Origin: Catonia carolina
Lineage: Eukaryota > Arthropoda > Insecta > Hemiptera > Achilidae
Assembly (NCBI GenBank): GCA_035578175.1
Contig: JAQMRL010000040.1
Location: 1-64,000 of the forward strand
Reading direction: 5' to 3'
DNA: 64,000 nucleotides
In this document: positions 1 through 13,600 of the stretch, in pieces
How the letters are laid out: every line of letters starts with the position of its first letter
Position numbering within the stretch: the stretch's first letter is position 1
Translations under genes and position numbers: made by a program
The notes under the pieces: model-generated
What the model saw: only the letters and a program-made list of their open reading frames with translations
Told to the model about the DNA's origin: nothing
Database searches by the model: none

Positions 1-289
1 TATCTGTTCTGTAATTATTAATTTTGTTGATCTAAGAGATAACTCATTTTCTTTCTTAAGGATGCCATTCAAACTTTTCAACTTAGAAACTTACACTGTT
101 TTACAGCTCTTTGGCACATTCTTTCGTTATTAATTCTGAAAACGTGACCATACAATTTTAAATGCCTTATAATTTATAAAATGTTCTACTAGTTCGATTT
201 TTTGATACTACTTCTGTATTTAATAGTAATTAATTTTTTTATCATTTTGGTTTATAATTTTTTCTAAAAATTCTTTCTATTATTAAAAA
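1..289. other. AT-rich flank, nothing recognised
   Basis: No open frame, repeat end or RNA-like fold that I can support. It precedes a Rep1 copy. Confidence 0.5.
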
Positions 290-1175
290 TTTGGTGTGAA
301 ACACTCACACATTTTCTCTTGCCAATATAAAATTAACAATATAACCTAACATAAGTAATTAAACGTTACAAATAAACAAAAAACTAACCTCAAAAACATA
401 ACCTTATTTAAATAATGAGTTAATGATGCAAAATGAAAATCAACCTCATTTTGGCTTAAAAATACGGATAATCACTCATTCACGCTAAACTAAGCTCTGT
501 AGCGAAAAATGCTCTAAATAAAAGTTATAGATCTTGTATTTTCCTACAAATTTGATTATAGATACACTCATGTCCAAAATGCATACTAAGGCTGAAATCT
601 TAGAAAAATCGATTTTATACAAATTTCTATGATAAAAAACAGAAAATCACTAATTACCGCTAAACTCAGCCTTACACAAAAAATTTTTGAAATAAAGTTG
701 TAGGATTTTAAATTTTATACAACTTTTTTCATACATTTTTCGGCAAAATTGCATTTTAAAGCCCTAATCTTAAAAAAACCAATATTTTTTTAAGAGAGAA
801 AACAGCCTCTCTAAGAATTTTATTAGACATGGCGCCTACCCTATCTTTTAGAACATAAGAAATTTAGCAAATGAGGCGATTTTAAAAATCGTAGAAGCCG
901 TTTTTGAGAAAATCACAAAAAAGTGAAACATGACACAAATAAACTACTACTTCCGGTTGCCCGATATTGATAAAAATGTTTATGTCTCATTTTGTAGTGG
1001 TACCTAACTTAAGTTTCACACACACACACACACCCACATACAGATCAAAAACATTTTTTTGGGTTCAGGGAGTCTGAAAACGTGTAGATTCGAAGAAAAC
1101 TCGATTTCGAAAAATCGACATGAAAACAAAACTTTCTTTACTGCACTGTATAGATTCATATAGGCAAGCTAAGTA
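290..1175 (+). repeat. Rep1 copy 1 (about 0.9 kb dispersed repeat)
   Basis: Begins TTGGTGTGAAACACTCACAC and ends near ATAGGCAAGCTAAGT. Marker stretches shared with the other copies are ACCGCTAAACT, GACATGGCGCCTACCCTAT, ACTACTTCCGGTTG and a CA microsatellite (1018-1034), always in this order. No coding potential. The nearly complete copy at 59275-60245 shows the pair ACTTTCTCTTGCC / GGCAAGAGAAAGT near its two ends. The class is unproven, and a Helitron-like non-autonomous element is one possibility. Confidence 0.75.
1018..1034. repeat. (CA)n microsatellite in Rep1 copy 1
   Basis: Short CA run at the position where every long Rep1 copy carries one. Confidence 0.8.
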
Positions 1176-1600
1176 AAAATTTTCCTTATTCTCTAGAATA
1201 TAAAATATGTAAACTGTTTGTATTACATAAAAATAAAATATTTTTAAAATGTTTGAATGTGTTGGCAACAAAGATCCACTCACAAAATAAAAATCGAAGT
1301 AATAGGTAAATGGTTTAAGAAATTACTTCGAAAAACTAGTGCGCACTTATTACTAGATTTAAATTTTAAAATTTCAATCCTTTGAAAAATGTGAATTCGC
1401 AAACAAAATAAGAGTGGAGCGAAAAAAACAATATATAAAGGTAATTAATATGAAGAGAGCAAATGCTCAACTTGTACATTATTCTCAGTAGCTTAATCTT
1501 TTGCTGCATGTCCTTGGTCACGAGAATTTCCACAATTTTATCCTAAAAACAAATTTCTTACTTCTGAAATAGTTTCAGCCAACAGGTTTAACCTATTTTA

Positions 1601-1660
1601 TTATTGTGATCTACTAGTTGATTGAAGAACATTAAAGTAAGAGTACGCTGCTTGTAATGT
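1601..1660 (-). CDS. OR-B exon 5, C-terminus and stop
   Basis: Acceptor tttcttttcag, then [19 protein letters not shown] and TAA. 16 of the first 18 residues match OR-A exon 5. An AATAAA lies directly after the stop. It may be too close to serve as the poly(A) signal, and the real 3' end is not determined. Confidence 0.9.
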   Translation of the reverse strand, partial: TLQAAYSYFNVLQSTSRSQ

Positions 1661-4600
1661 CTGAAAAGAAATAAAAGGAAAAATACAACATTACATAAAT
1701 TTAATTATATATGAAGTTTGAGTAACAATGCTAATTTACCACAGATAAATGTGAAATACAAACACTTAAACATAAACTAAAGAATCACACCTAATATACA
1801 AGTGATTCTAAATTATGGTATAAGAATATTCAGTACATGATTGTAGAGCTAAAAATAAGAAAAAGTTCATAAAAACACATGTCCGCAAATGCTTCATTAG
1901 CGAGTTAAAGCTAGCGAAAAATTTCGCCACCATTTCAATTCCCCTGGTGAAATACAGTTGTACTGAACTTTTGGGGGTGACTTTATGCAACAGATATGGT
2001 GGATTTATATGGAAAATTGCCTAAAAAAATCGAATAAAACAGTCTGGAAGCTGCAGTGTTAGGAGTTTTTGAGAAAAAGAATGATATATGCAAAAAGTTT
2101 TAGTAGACAAACACAGTCTTCTACGTTTGATGCCCAGTTACTTTGTTAAGGGGAGACTGTACGATTGTATTCCGCCAATGTTAAATTTGCTATTTTTAGG
2201 TACAATTTTCATAGGATTGGCAAAAGATTGGGAAATTAAACATTACACACTATAGGTGTCTGTTTCTTCTCGAGCTACTGACAACTTTTCAATTTAATCT
2301 TTATGCTATACCATTTATTTAAACATTGCGAATAACATAAAATTTTGACAAATTTTTTCTACGTTTTTTGCGTATTATTAATTTTTGGAGCACCTGAAGA
2401 ATTCATAAAAATGTCGGTATATGTGGATATACAAGATAATTAACTGGTAAGAATTTCAGCCTGGTAGGTTTATTGGTTTCTGAGAAAAATGTACCTAGTG
2501 TTAAAAATCTAAATTTACAGGAAAACACATGAAACAAGAAGGCACAAATCAAAAACAAAATGTACACAAGTAAATTTCCCATCAACAGTTGTTTAGAAAG
2601 CTGAACCAACAGCTGAGAATTCAAAAAACACAGTGATGCAGATATTTTAGAAACTAAAATTCTCTTTGCACTAAAACGAGCCGTATAAAATTTTGTAAAA
2701 AATATTCGTTCTCAGTAAAATAATTCTTCTGTGTAAACTTGATAAAAACTTAATTTTTTCATAAAAACATCATTTTTGACGTAATTTAATGTTTTTTCTG
2801 GTAGATCTAGGCCAAAACTATTGAAAAACTTAAAAAACCATAAAAGAAATTTTGAGTTAAAACAATCGTGCCATCTCCCCTTTCGACGCCTGAACGTATG
2901 CATTGTGAAAACGGAGGTCATTTTGAACATCATCTTTAGTCTTTCGGTTTAATTTTAATGTCATTTTACATAAAAATAAAACTTTTCATACAAAAGTAAT
3001 TATTATCATTTTTCTTAATGATGAGTTATTCGTTCCCTTGTCATAAAACGGCAAGTATTGCTGTGTAATGTATTACATAAAAGTCCATTTTATTAAACTG
3101 TTATTTACATTTAGTTTACACTGCTTACATAATTGCTTTCACAATTAAATTCTTTATAATATTCTTATTGGGGAAAATAATTTGTTCACTGGTCATTTAA
3201 CAAAGTTATTGGGTATCAAACGTACAAGACTGTTTTTCTACTAAGATCTTTTGCTTATTTCATGCTGTTTTTCAAAACCTACTGACACTACAGCTTCCAG
3301 ACCAATTTTATTCGATTTTTTACGTGATTTTCCAAATAAATTCACCATATCTGTTGCACAAAGTAGCCCACAAAAATTCAATGTCACTGTAATTCACCAG
3401 GGGAACTGAAATTGGGCTGAAATATTTCTCTAGCTGTAACTCGCTAATGAAGCGTTTGCGGACATATGTTTATATGAACTTTTTCTCTTATTTTTTGAGA
3501 ATCGTACAACCAACCACTAAATCTAATTAATACACTACTTTTAGACTTCGCGGTTTTTGTTCATTACCAAATCTAAACATTAAGTTATAATATATAATTG
3601 TACATAATATAGTACCTTGATTTGGTCCTGTCCACCGGTCTTTAATTACGCACTACACACTAGTCAAATTTTAAATACTTGGGGTGTGACATAACGCATG
3701 ATTATGACCGGGATCCTCAACAAAAAATATCGAGGTTCAACAAGATATGTGGGGTAATAAACCGATCCCTCAGGAGTAGAGCTAGAAAGAACACCCTGCT
3801 CAAATTTTATAAAGTAATGGCGATCCCAGCATTGGCTTATGGAAGCGAGACATGGGTCCTTACAAAGAAACAAGAATCAAAAATTCAGGCAGCAGAAATG
3901 CGATTCCTGAGGCAGGTGAAAGGTTGTACAAAAGAGAATAGAATCCGAAATGAGGAGATAAGGAGAGAGTGTGATGCCCAGCCACTCTTGAGCATATTGA
4001 GAACCTACAGGAAAAATTGGTCAGATCATGTTGTAAGAATGTCACAAGACCGCCTCCCTCGATCTGCGCTGCTCTATAAACCAATCGGAAAGAGAAATAT
4101 TGGTAGGCCGAGGAAAAGATGGACGCCGGAACAGGCTTGAATAGCCTAATCCATGAAGACGACAACACTAATCTAAACCTTACCATGAAATAAGTCACAC
4201 ACCCGTCCAAACGACTGTTCTAAAAACTATTCGATTAACTCACTGTTCACCCATTTAACCGCCCAACGCATGACCACTCCCGTACTATTCAACTATCTGT
4301 TACCCACTGCACCCTCGGTAGGCTTACTACACACCTGCAAGGGTTGAATAGCCGACGCGTTATAATTGTTCTCCTCTTTCGCCCGCTATCAACCCTCACA
4401 CCCACGTTCCACAGAGTCCAATTACCCGTCCACTCATCACTTCGCCATATCCTAAAAATAAACCTATTTAAACTATAACTTTTACTAACCTAATGTACCG
4501 TATTAATCGGTACCTTACAAAACAATACTTTTCTTCCTATTTAGTATTCATACAGGCAAGAAACAGTAAAAATGTTTTCTAGTATTAGCTATTAATTTTT

Positions 4601-7600
4601 AAAATTGTATTTTGCCCATTTTGGTTCTAAAATGAATTTAATTGATTTTGCTCATCATTGTAATGATGAGTTTAACCAGTACTTCGCAGTACTTTAGGCA
4701 GTACTTCGGGGAAAAATATACTTGATGTATAATGTTAAATTTTATTTAATAGGGACTTTAATAATGTATTTCTAGTGCCACAATAGTATGATTTTTTTAT
4801 GTTAAGCTCTGGTACGTATACTTATCAAGGAACATTTATTGAAATGGGAATCACAATGTTTAGTGGCAAGAATACTTATTAAAACGATTTGTAGTTTTAT
4901 ATATCAGAAAAATGTGTAGAATAGCTAATCTCAACTTGATATTGCATGAATGCTTGCTTTCTCGTAAAAAACTCGAATTTTTTAAGCACTGTAAAAACAA
5001 AAAACTAAGCACTGTAAAAGTAAAAACAAAACAACACGCTGCGTACGCTGGTATGAATCCTAACCACATTCGTGTAACTCATGAAGGTAATATCAAGCAA
5101 ACTGTGGATAGCTTACTTACCAGAGAACATCTATAAAACCATAAAATGCGAATAGGGTTCAACTGCATAGTTCATTCTTAAAAAATTCGACCTTATTGCC
5201 AGTAGTAACTACAAGATGTGGCTATTAAAACGAGAATGATATTGTAAAAATTTTTATTTTTATTATATTCATAATAACTTATTGTCATCTTCAATATACA
5301 CTCCTTCTCTATCCCTACAACGCTCCATGCGAATTTTCCATTGTTGTAAACAGTGCTGGAAGTCATCTTCTGTCATCTACTTCAAGAGACTTGCCGCTTT
5401 CTCTTTCACAGCTTCCACAGACTCAAATCTTGTCCCTTTTAATGCAGATTTTACCTTACGGAACAGGTAGAAGTCACATGGTGCAAGATCTGGTGAATAA
5501 GGTGAATGTTCTCATACTGAGATGCTGTACTAGGGTAGTAACCTCTTGACAGATAACGCGGAATGAGCTGGCGCATTGTCATTGTGGAGAAACATGATTT
5601 GTCCTTCCAGATTTCGGGGCGTTTTTTTCTTACTCTTTGACGTAGCTTAGAAAGTACCTCAAGGTAGTAATATTGATTAAGTGTTTGGCCTTCAGAAAGT
5701 AAACCCAGTAAAGGTACACAATCCCATGGATATAAAAAAAAATCATCGTTGCTTTAAATTTTGACTTGCTCATTCGAGCTTTTTTAGCTCTCGGTGAAGT
5801 TCGTCTCTTCCATGGATTGGCGCTTTGTTTCCGGATCACAAGTAAAAAAACCACGTTTCATCACATGTTATTATCGTTTCCAAAAATTTTGGGTCATTTT
5901 CAATCGCGTACAAAGTGTCAGTACAAAAAATTTTCGAGCTTCATTTCAAACATTTTTGAGCGGCACGTGTCCTGAAGGAGCTGGCAGAAGATGACTTCCA
6001 GCACGGTTTCGAAAAATGGAAAATTCGCATGGAGCGTTGTAGGGATAGAGAAGGAGTGTATATTGAAGGTGACAATAAGTGATTATGTATAAAATAATAA
6101 TAAATGTCTTACAACGTCAGTCTCGTTACTTAATAGCCACACCTCGACAACTTACCAAAAAACTATAAAGGGTTAAGTGGTTTTACGACTGATTACTTTC
6201 CCAAGGATACCTAGTTATATCCCCGGTAAGATTAGAATTTTTTTATCAATCTGGATTATCTGAGATATTTAACTAACTGCACTAGCCTTATTGTGTACAA
6301 CAGTGCAAAGTAAAAAGAAACTAGACAAAGAAAACAAGATGTTGTACCTTAGCAAAATTGTTCAAATTTATTGTGTAACATCCAAATGGTTTAATGGAGT
6401 AATCTTTTGTGCATAACAACATGAAGTATATAGTTCTTTTGACCCAGATGGGTTTGTCCACCCATGAACATTCATACAAAGTTCTTCTCAACTTCTCACC
6501 CTGTAATAAAAATTTTATATTAATTTTAAATCCTCTTAGCTTGAAATTATGCCATCATTCTCAGTCCGATGCTGTTTCAGATTTATAAAAGTCCCCTATG
6601 TAACTTAAATATAAATGGATCGGTCGTTGCTTTAGCTGATGATTCGGTGTTAGTGTTTTCACGAGCAGACTGGCCTACGACACAAAGAAAGGTAGAAGGA
6701 CTAAGGAGAGTTAAACGATGGCTAAATAAGAGTTTGCTTTTACTTAATGTACAAAAAACCCATTTTATATTTTTTTCAGCGAACGCACAAGATCAACCTG
6801 ATACTCTGAATTTAGTCATTTATAATTGCACTGATGTAGCTTTTTGCCAGTGCTAGAGGTTAACAAATAAGCCGTTGCTAAAATACTTGCGAACCGTAAT
6901 CGATTCTAGTCTTCATTGGGATGAGGATATTAACATCTTATGCAAGAAACTTAGACGAACTATCTATATGTTTAAAAAATTAGGACAAGTACTTAAAAAA
7001 AAGGACAAGTACTTAATGAAAGCAATAATTTCAGAGGTAGGTTTGATAATGGCAGAAAATTTGATAAAAAACCAGAGAGTAAAGTAAATTCTATGTTAGT
7101 TGAAGCAGAAGTACATAATGAACAAGGGAATTTAAACTAATTACGGGTGTGCGAAAAATGGAGGCTGTAGTTTGAAATTTATCCTGTACATCTGGCGAAA
7201 GTGAAGGGTTTAATGGAAATGATAATAATATTATTGAATTTGAAAATAAAAATGTAAACAAACAGCGTAGTATTGAATTTGAAAATATAAATTTAAGTGA
7301 AAATGAGATAATGGTGATAGAAAGTGAGGGAGAAGAAGATAAACTTGTTAATTTTATACTTAATAACAACTTGGCTGAAGAATTATTGGAGGAAGAAAAG
7401 CTAGTTAGTGAAAGGGGGGATGAAGGTAAGAAAAAATATTCAATTAGTTGAAATTGAGGTAGAGATAAAGGGTGAAATTGCTAATATGTTATGTGACACA
7501 GGAAGTCAGATCAGTGCAGTAAACCAAGAATTTTTAGTTGAGTTAGAAAATAAAATTAGTGAAAAATGTTCTAGGTTACCAGTTAAAGACATTACAATAA

Positions 7601-10600
7601 ACACAGCAGCAGGTAGAAAGAAGTCAGGTATAAATAAACAAGTTATAATTACATTTAAAATAGGGGATACTGAATTTCATCATACATTTTTCATTATTAA
7701 AAATCTTAATACTTTTATTTTGTTAGGTTGCGATTTTTTGTGTAAAAACCAGGTCAAATTAGATTTTAAAAATAACCTGTTTTCAATAAAAAATATAAGC
7801 ATAAAATTTTCTGAGAATAAGAATACTATTTTGAACAGTTGTAGTTTACAGACAATAGACGAAGGTCAAATAAGAGATGTTTTATGGAGTAAACAAATAC
7901 AATGTGTCAAAAACATTTTAAGAAAAGAATATAATTTGAAATGGGAGTTTGTTAAGGGAAAGGAAAACATTGTACCAGATTTTTTATCGCGAATTAATGA
8001 GAAGGAGTTTATCGAAAATGAGAATTTGGGATATAAAATATTTTTGTTTAAAGTAGAAAGTAAACCGCTTAGTAAAGTTTTTAATAATTTGAAAAAAGAA
8101 CAAGACAATTGTGAATATTGTAATAAAATAATAAACAGTTTAGAGTCAGGTAGAGTTGAATTTGTAAAAAATTATGTAGTTTATAATAAAATCTTATTTC
8201 ATCGAAAGACATGTGAACAGAAATTTAAAATTATTGTACCAATTAGTAAGCGTTTAGAAGTAGTTAAATTGTACCATGAAGAAATGGGACATACTGGAGT
8301 ATTGAAAACTATTTGTAACATTTCAGAAAATTGTAGTGTTAAGGGTTTGAGAAAATTAGTTAAACAAATAATTAAAAAATGTGATCTATGTCAGCGTGTA
8401 AAGGTTAATAATTGTAATATGAAAGGGTTGTGCGTAACCGATGTACCATGTAAAAAATTACAGAAAGTATATTGTGATTTGTTTGGTCCAATGCCAAGGA
8501 GTTACTTGGGATTGGAATATGTTTTCATAATGGTGTGTGGGTTTTCTAAATTTAAGAAATTATACCCTATCAGAAAGGGAAATGCACGTACTGTGTTAAA
8601 TAAAGCTAAATGTTTTATCAAGGAAGTTGGAAAACCTGAATGTATTATCAGTAGTGATCATGGTAAACAGTTTGCAGGTGTAGTTTGGCAAAAAGGATTA
8701 TTAGATTTAGGGGTTAAGTGTGGTATGGTATCAATTTTTCACCCCCAAAGTAACATTTCGGAGAGATATCTTCAACAGCTGGGAACTTTACTTAGAATCT
8801 TTTTAACTGGAAAACGCCACATTGAGTGGTATAAGTATGTTAAATTTATTGAAAATCTAATTAATTATAACGCCAACATCACTATTAATCAGAGACCAGT
8901 TGAAGTGATGTTTGGTAAAAAAGTAATAGATGCAGCCTGTGAAAAAATACATTTTCCTGGTATAGTAAATAAAAATTTAAGTTTAGATTTGGACCTAGTA
9001 AATAAAAATGTTTTACAGAGATTAGAAGAAGTGGCGGCTAAAAGACAAAAATATAGCAAAAATAAAGTAGGAAAAATAAAATTTAGTGTAGGTGATCAAG
9101 TTCTGCTTAAAAATTTTGAATTGTCTAATAAAAGTAAGAAATATAGTAGAAAATGTACCCACAGGTTCAGAGGTCCATTTGATGTTGTAAATGTTTTAGA
9201 AACTAAAATATTCTATTGTTAAAAAACAGTAAAAATAATTTGTTCTATGCGAATCGTTTAATTTGTAAGAAATATTATAAGTAAAATCATGTATTATAAA
9301 CTATATTAAAAATTAGATTAATTTAGTAAGAATAAAAAACAAATAATAAATAAAATAATAGTTTTAGTAAGAAATAGTGTAATTGTATCTAAAATAAAAA
9401 CGAATATATAATTGATATGTCAAAATAGTATTATTTAAAAATTAAGAGTGAGTTGTCAGAATATAACAAGTAAGCAATATTAGGTCAATAACCTTTAAAG
9501 AAAGAAATAATTTTTTTTTTTTTTTATGGGCGAAAAACCAGACGGTTATCATCGCCCGAAAGAAAGAAATAAAATCATATGATGAAACATTTTTTAAGAA
9601 ACGGAAGAAATAAGATGAAGGGAATTGTGTAGAATCTGACAAATTTTTTTTTTCTTAGAAGGATGTTGAGTGTAGGGTGATAGAAAGAATTAACTTTTGT
9701 TATGACTGTGAAAGGAAAAGATGACATATTTAAAAAGAAATTTATTGGTTTGACCTGGTAGGTTTGTTTCATTGTAGTTATTTAGGTACATTAGTCTGTA
9801 GAGGTTTATGATGATGTATATTTTAGTTTTTTCTTTAATATTGTTTTCATTTTGTACTTTAATTTTTATTTCGAAAAAGAATCAATTATGTATCGTTAAA
9901 TTAGAAGTATATACTATTAATTTTATATCATTACAAATAATTAATAATGAAAATATAATCATTCCTTATCTTGTAGTTTCATACTAAAATATGTAATTTT
10001 GTTTTGTAATTAAGTATATATGTAAATGCAGTATAGGGTGCTCATAAAGCTAAAAACCACAGGGTGTACAGTAAATTGATAACGATTTTAATTTTTCACA
10101 TAAAAATATTTCAAAATTTTTTCAAATTTATGTTGAAATTTAAAAAAAAGTTTTTTAATATTTTTATGGGGGGTAATTTGTAGCGAAATAAAAATATATT
10201 GTTTTTTTAAATCAATAAATTAACACATCGTGTCAAAGAATAAAAAATAATGTGACGGATAAATTGTTAAATTAATGGGTATAATTAGTAGTTTTCAAGT
10301 CAGGCGTTTGTCGGGAAAAGACCGACATCGTAACAATAAACTTTAAAGTAAATTTATGGATTATTGAAAATAAACTTTTACAATAATTGAAACACGTGCG
10401 AGGTTACTGACTTTATCAAAGTACTTGGACCGATGAAGTCGGTTAAGATATAGTTGAATATGATTGGTTGAAAATTTTGAATCCTGAGATGTGATTGGAT
10501 ATTATAAATTTTATAAATAATTTCAAGGTGAAATTAAAAACGACGCTTCTTAAAAATTATAAACGAGAGTGGAGTTCAACTTTGGCAGTCCTATGAGTAG

Positions 10601-13600
10601 GATGTGTGCTCCATACGCGTAAAAGTAACAATGTGCTTCGATAATAGGCTACATTATTATAATATCTATAAGTTAAATAATTAGTTTGAAATCAGAACAA
10701 CTTGTGTATTAAAAATAAATATAATGCTCAACAAATAATTTGAACGTAACAACCAAAGCGAATGATTTTAATTACATCGTATGAACTTCACTGGACAACC
10801 ATGGAACTTCGAAAAGCCCATGGCAGGTATTTCTAAAGTAATTAATATTCTGTACAGAAATTCTTTAAAACAAAAACATTAATAATTAAAACTAAAAGCG
10901 CTATTTTATTTTATTTTATTTTGTAATGAAACATAATTTAAAAATTGTTATTATTGTAGATCCTGTGTATAAAATATAAATATTTCGTATATCATTAAAT
11001 TTATATTTTTTTGTGTATAAATGTGTCTTGTTTTCATTATTCAATTTTTTCTATACAATGAAAATAATCGTGGTCACGAACCTACAAAAAACATATCTTT
11101 TAGCAAATTTATAAAATTACACTACAAATATTTAACATATACTTCCAATGGGGAATTTTTATACTCATCTCTAAATGTACAAATTACACTTTATTTCAGA
11201 AATCTGTAGATACATTGGTTATTTATGTTCGTAATTGTGTTTTAGATTTTTTTTTTGGCGTTTTCTTGATTTTTATGGCCTTTTTTTGGAAAACAAAGAA
11301 GTGTTTTAAGGTGATATCTAATAAACCGCGTAAATATTCAACGGAGCACATATTTACAGATTTAAATGTTGTGAATGTATAACGCAACTGTAAGTGAAAG
11401 AATTAATTAAAAGACTTCCCGTGAACGTAAATAAAAGAGAGAGCGAGAATTGCTCTTTACCACCGTCATTTTGAGTACTTGAAACCCAAAATATATTATA
11501 ACCTGCTCCCATATCATTTAAAAAATCAAACGGGTTTGAAGTTTAATAAAAAACTACAAAAATGGATAGCCAAAAAAGGTAGAGAGAAAATTGCGAAAAT
11601 GGTCAGTAATAATTGAATTGTAGGTATAATGAAAGACTTGGAGAAAATGAAATATTATATTTATTTTTTTTTTAAATTTAATTAATTTTTAGTTGTATTT
11701 AATTATCTTCATTTTATTAAAAAAATAATGTACATTTAATAATAATATTATTAAATTATTATATCGTCATTAATTTGGTGATATACTCGTAAACTTAGTA
11801 AATAGCATAGTATTGTTTAAGTTAGTAGAGGTAGTAAGTAAATATAGTAGGTATTGAATGCTATTGCTAATAATTAATAATTAATTCTTTATTTATGTGA
11901 TATTTATTTAAAGTTTCAAACCCATCCTGGTACATGGTTTTGTCCATTCTTGGATGGGATAATTTCCACCACCTTTAGCGTAATAATAGACTATAGAAGT
12001 GCAATGTAATAAATTTTGTATTACGGTCATTTATTTTTTTGTAATGTGTAAAATATATGGGAAATAAATTATTGTTATTATTAATACAGATAAAACCTCC
12101 ACAAACGACCACCTCTCAAGTTGGTCAAGTGACCAACTCTCTAACCGACCAATTTTTTCGGGAACCAAAATATTAACTATTCTTCCCAGTAAAAATTTAC
12201 CTCCGCTAAACGACCACTCTCTAATCCGACCGTGACCAGTAAAAACGAGCAAAAGCAACCACTTTAATTTAATAATATAAAAGAAATTAAATTAAACTTG
12301 GACAACAAGCGAATCTTGAAGTCATAGTTCCTTGTGAAGAAGCCATTTCAACAAGCGACGAAAATGACGAGCGGGAAAATGATTTTTTTACAACTGTTAC
12401 TGAACAGTGCCAAAACGACAGCATAGTGGAAGGTAGCACGAACGAGGGTGACTTCGAGGGCGAGGAAGAAGTAGAGGGAATTGAAGATGTCCTGTAATGC
12501 CAAAAGGAAAAAGTTTAGAAGCTCTTAGTGATTTAAAAAACATGGCCCGAGAACAAAAAGTGCCACTACTGCTAGACTTGTTGGAAGAAGCTGAGGCCAT
12601 TATAGAAAAAACAATAGTTGCAAAAAAAAAAACAACAAGCTGTTAAACAAACAACAATCGAAAATTACTTTAATTAATTTTTATAACAATTTATTTTAAA
12701 ATGTTTTCTTAGTTTAAAATTTTTTTGAGTTATATGTGATAAACTACAGTATATCACGTTAAGAATTATTATTTTAAGCAAATTTTACGTTATGCGTAAT
12801 AGGCTACTATATCATACACGATCTACTAATAAAAAAGTTACATCAGTTGCTGTATTGACTGGTAAGTAGTGATGTTTTTGCTAAAATTTATTTTTGTTAA
12901 AATTTTATGTAAACAATTTTTTTTGGGGTAAATAATCATACACTTTTCATAATAATGAAGTTATTTTAATAAGGGTATGGTCCTGACCTCCACTTCTCCA
13001 GAAGTGCTCGCCTCTCATCACGCGGTCTTGGGTTCGAATCCCACTCGGGCATGGCATTTTTTCATACGTTACAAAAAATTCATTTCATCCTTTCACCGTC
13101 TGCATTAGCAGCAATTTGCAAAACAGTCGGACGTTAAAAAAAAAACTTCTCCAGAACGACCACCTCTCAAACCGACCACTTATTGAGTTCACCGTACGTG
13201 GTCGTTATGAGGAGGTTTTACTGTAATATTATTTATTCATGAAAGTTATTTCTTGAATCACATTTTAATAGATTTACAATTTTGTTTTGACTTTTCGTAC
13301 TATATAGGCCTATATATGAGGAGGTAACATGCAAAACGTGTTTTGTCACAAAAAATTAAAAATTGAGTTAGGGCCGCCATTGCATTCTCCTGCATGAAAT
13401 ACATTATATTTAGCTGTGTTTTCAATCAAATAAAATTTTGTCCAATGTTAAAAGCATATTAAAAATTACTGTTTTGTGCAGAACATGTTTTGTCCATCAT
13501 CAAGATTCAGTCAAAAAGTGTTTTGTCCATCTGACCAATAAGAGCGCTTCAGTCTACCAATCAGCTGTGTGGAATGCATTCTCATTATTTCACACTTTTA

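Noticed and set aside
5630..5854. Loss of a catalytic Asp (FFYIHGIVY instead of FFDIHGIVY) in all mariner copies
   Set aside because: That Asp is not one of the three catalytic residues. The first one is in the ITCDET region, which copy 3 keeps.
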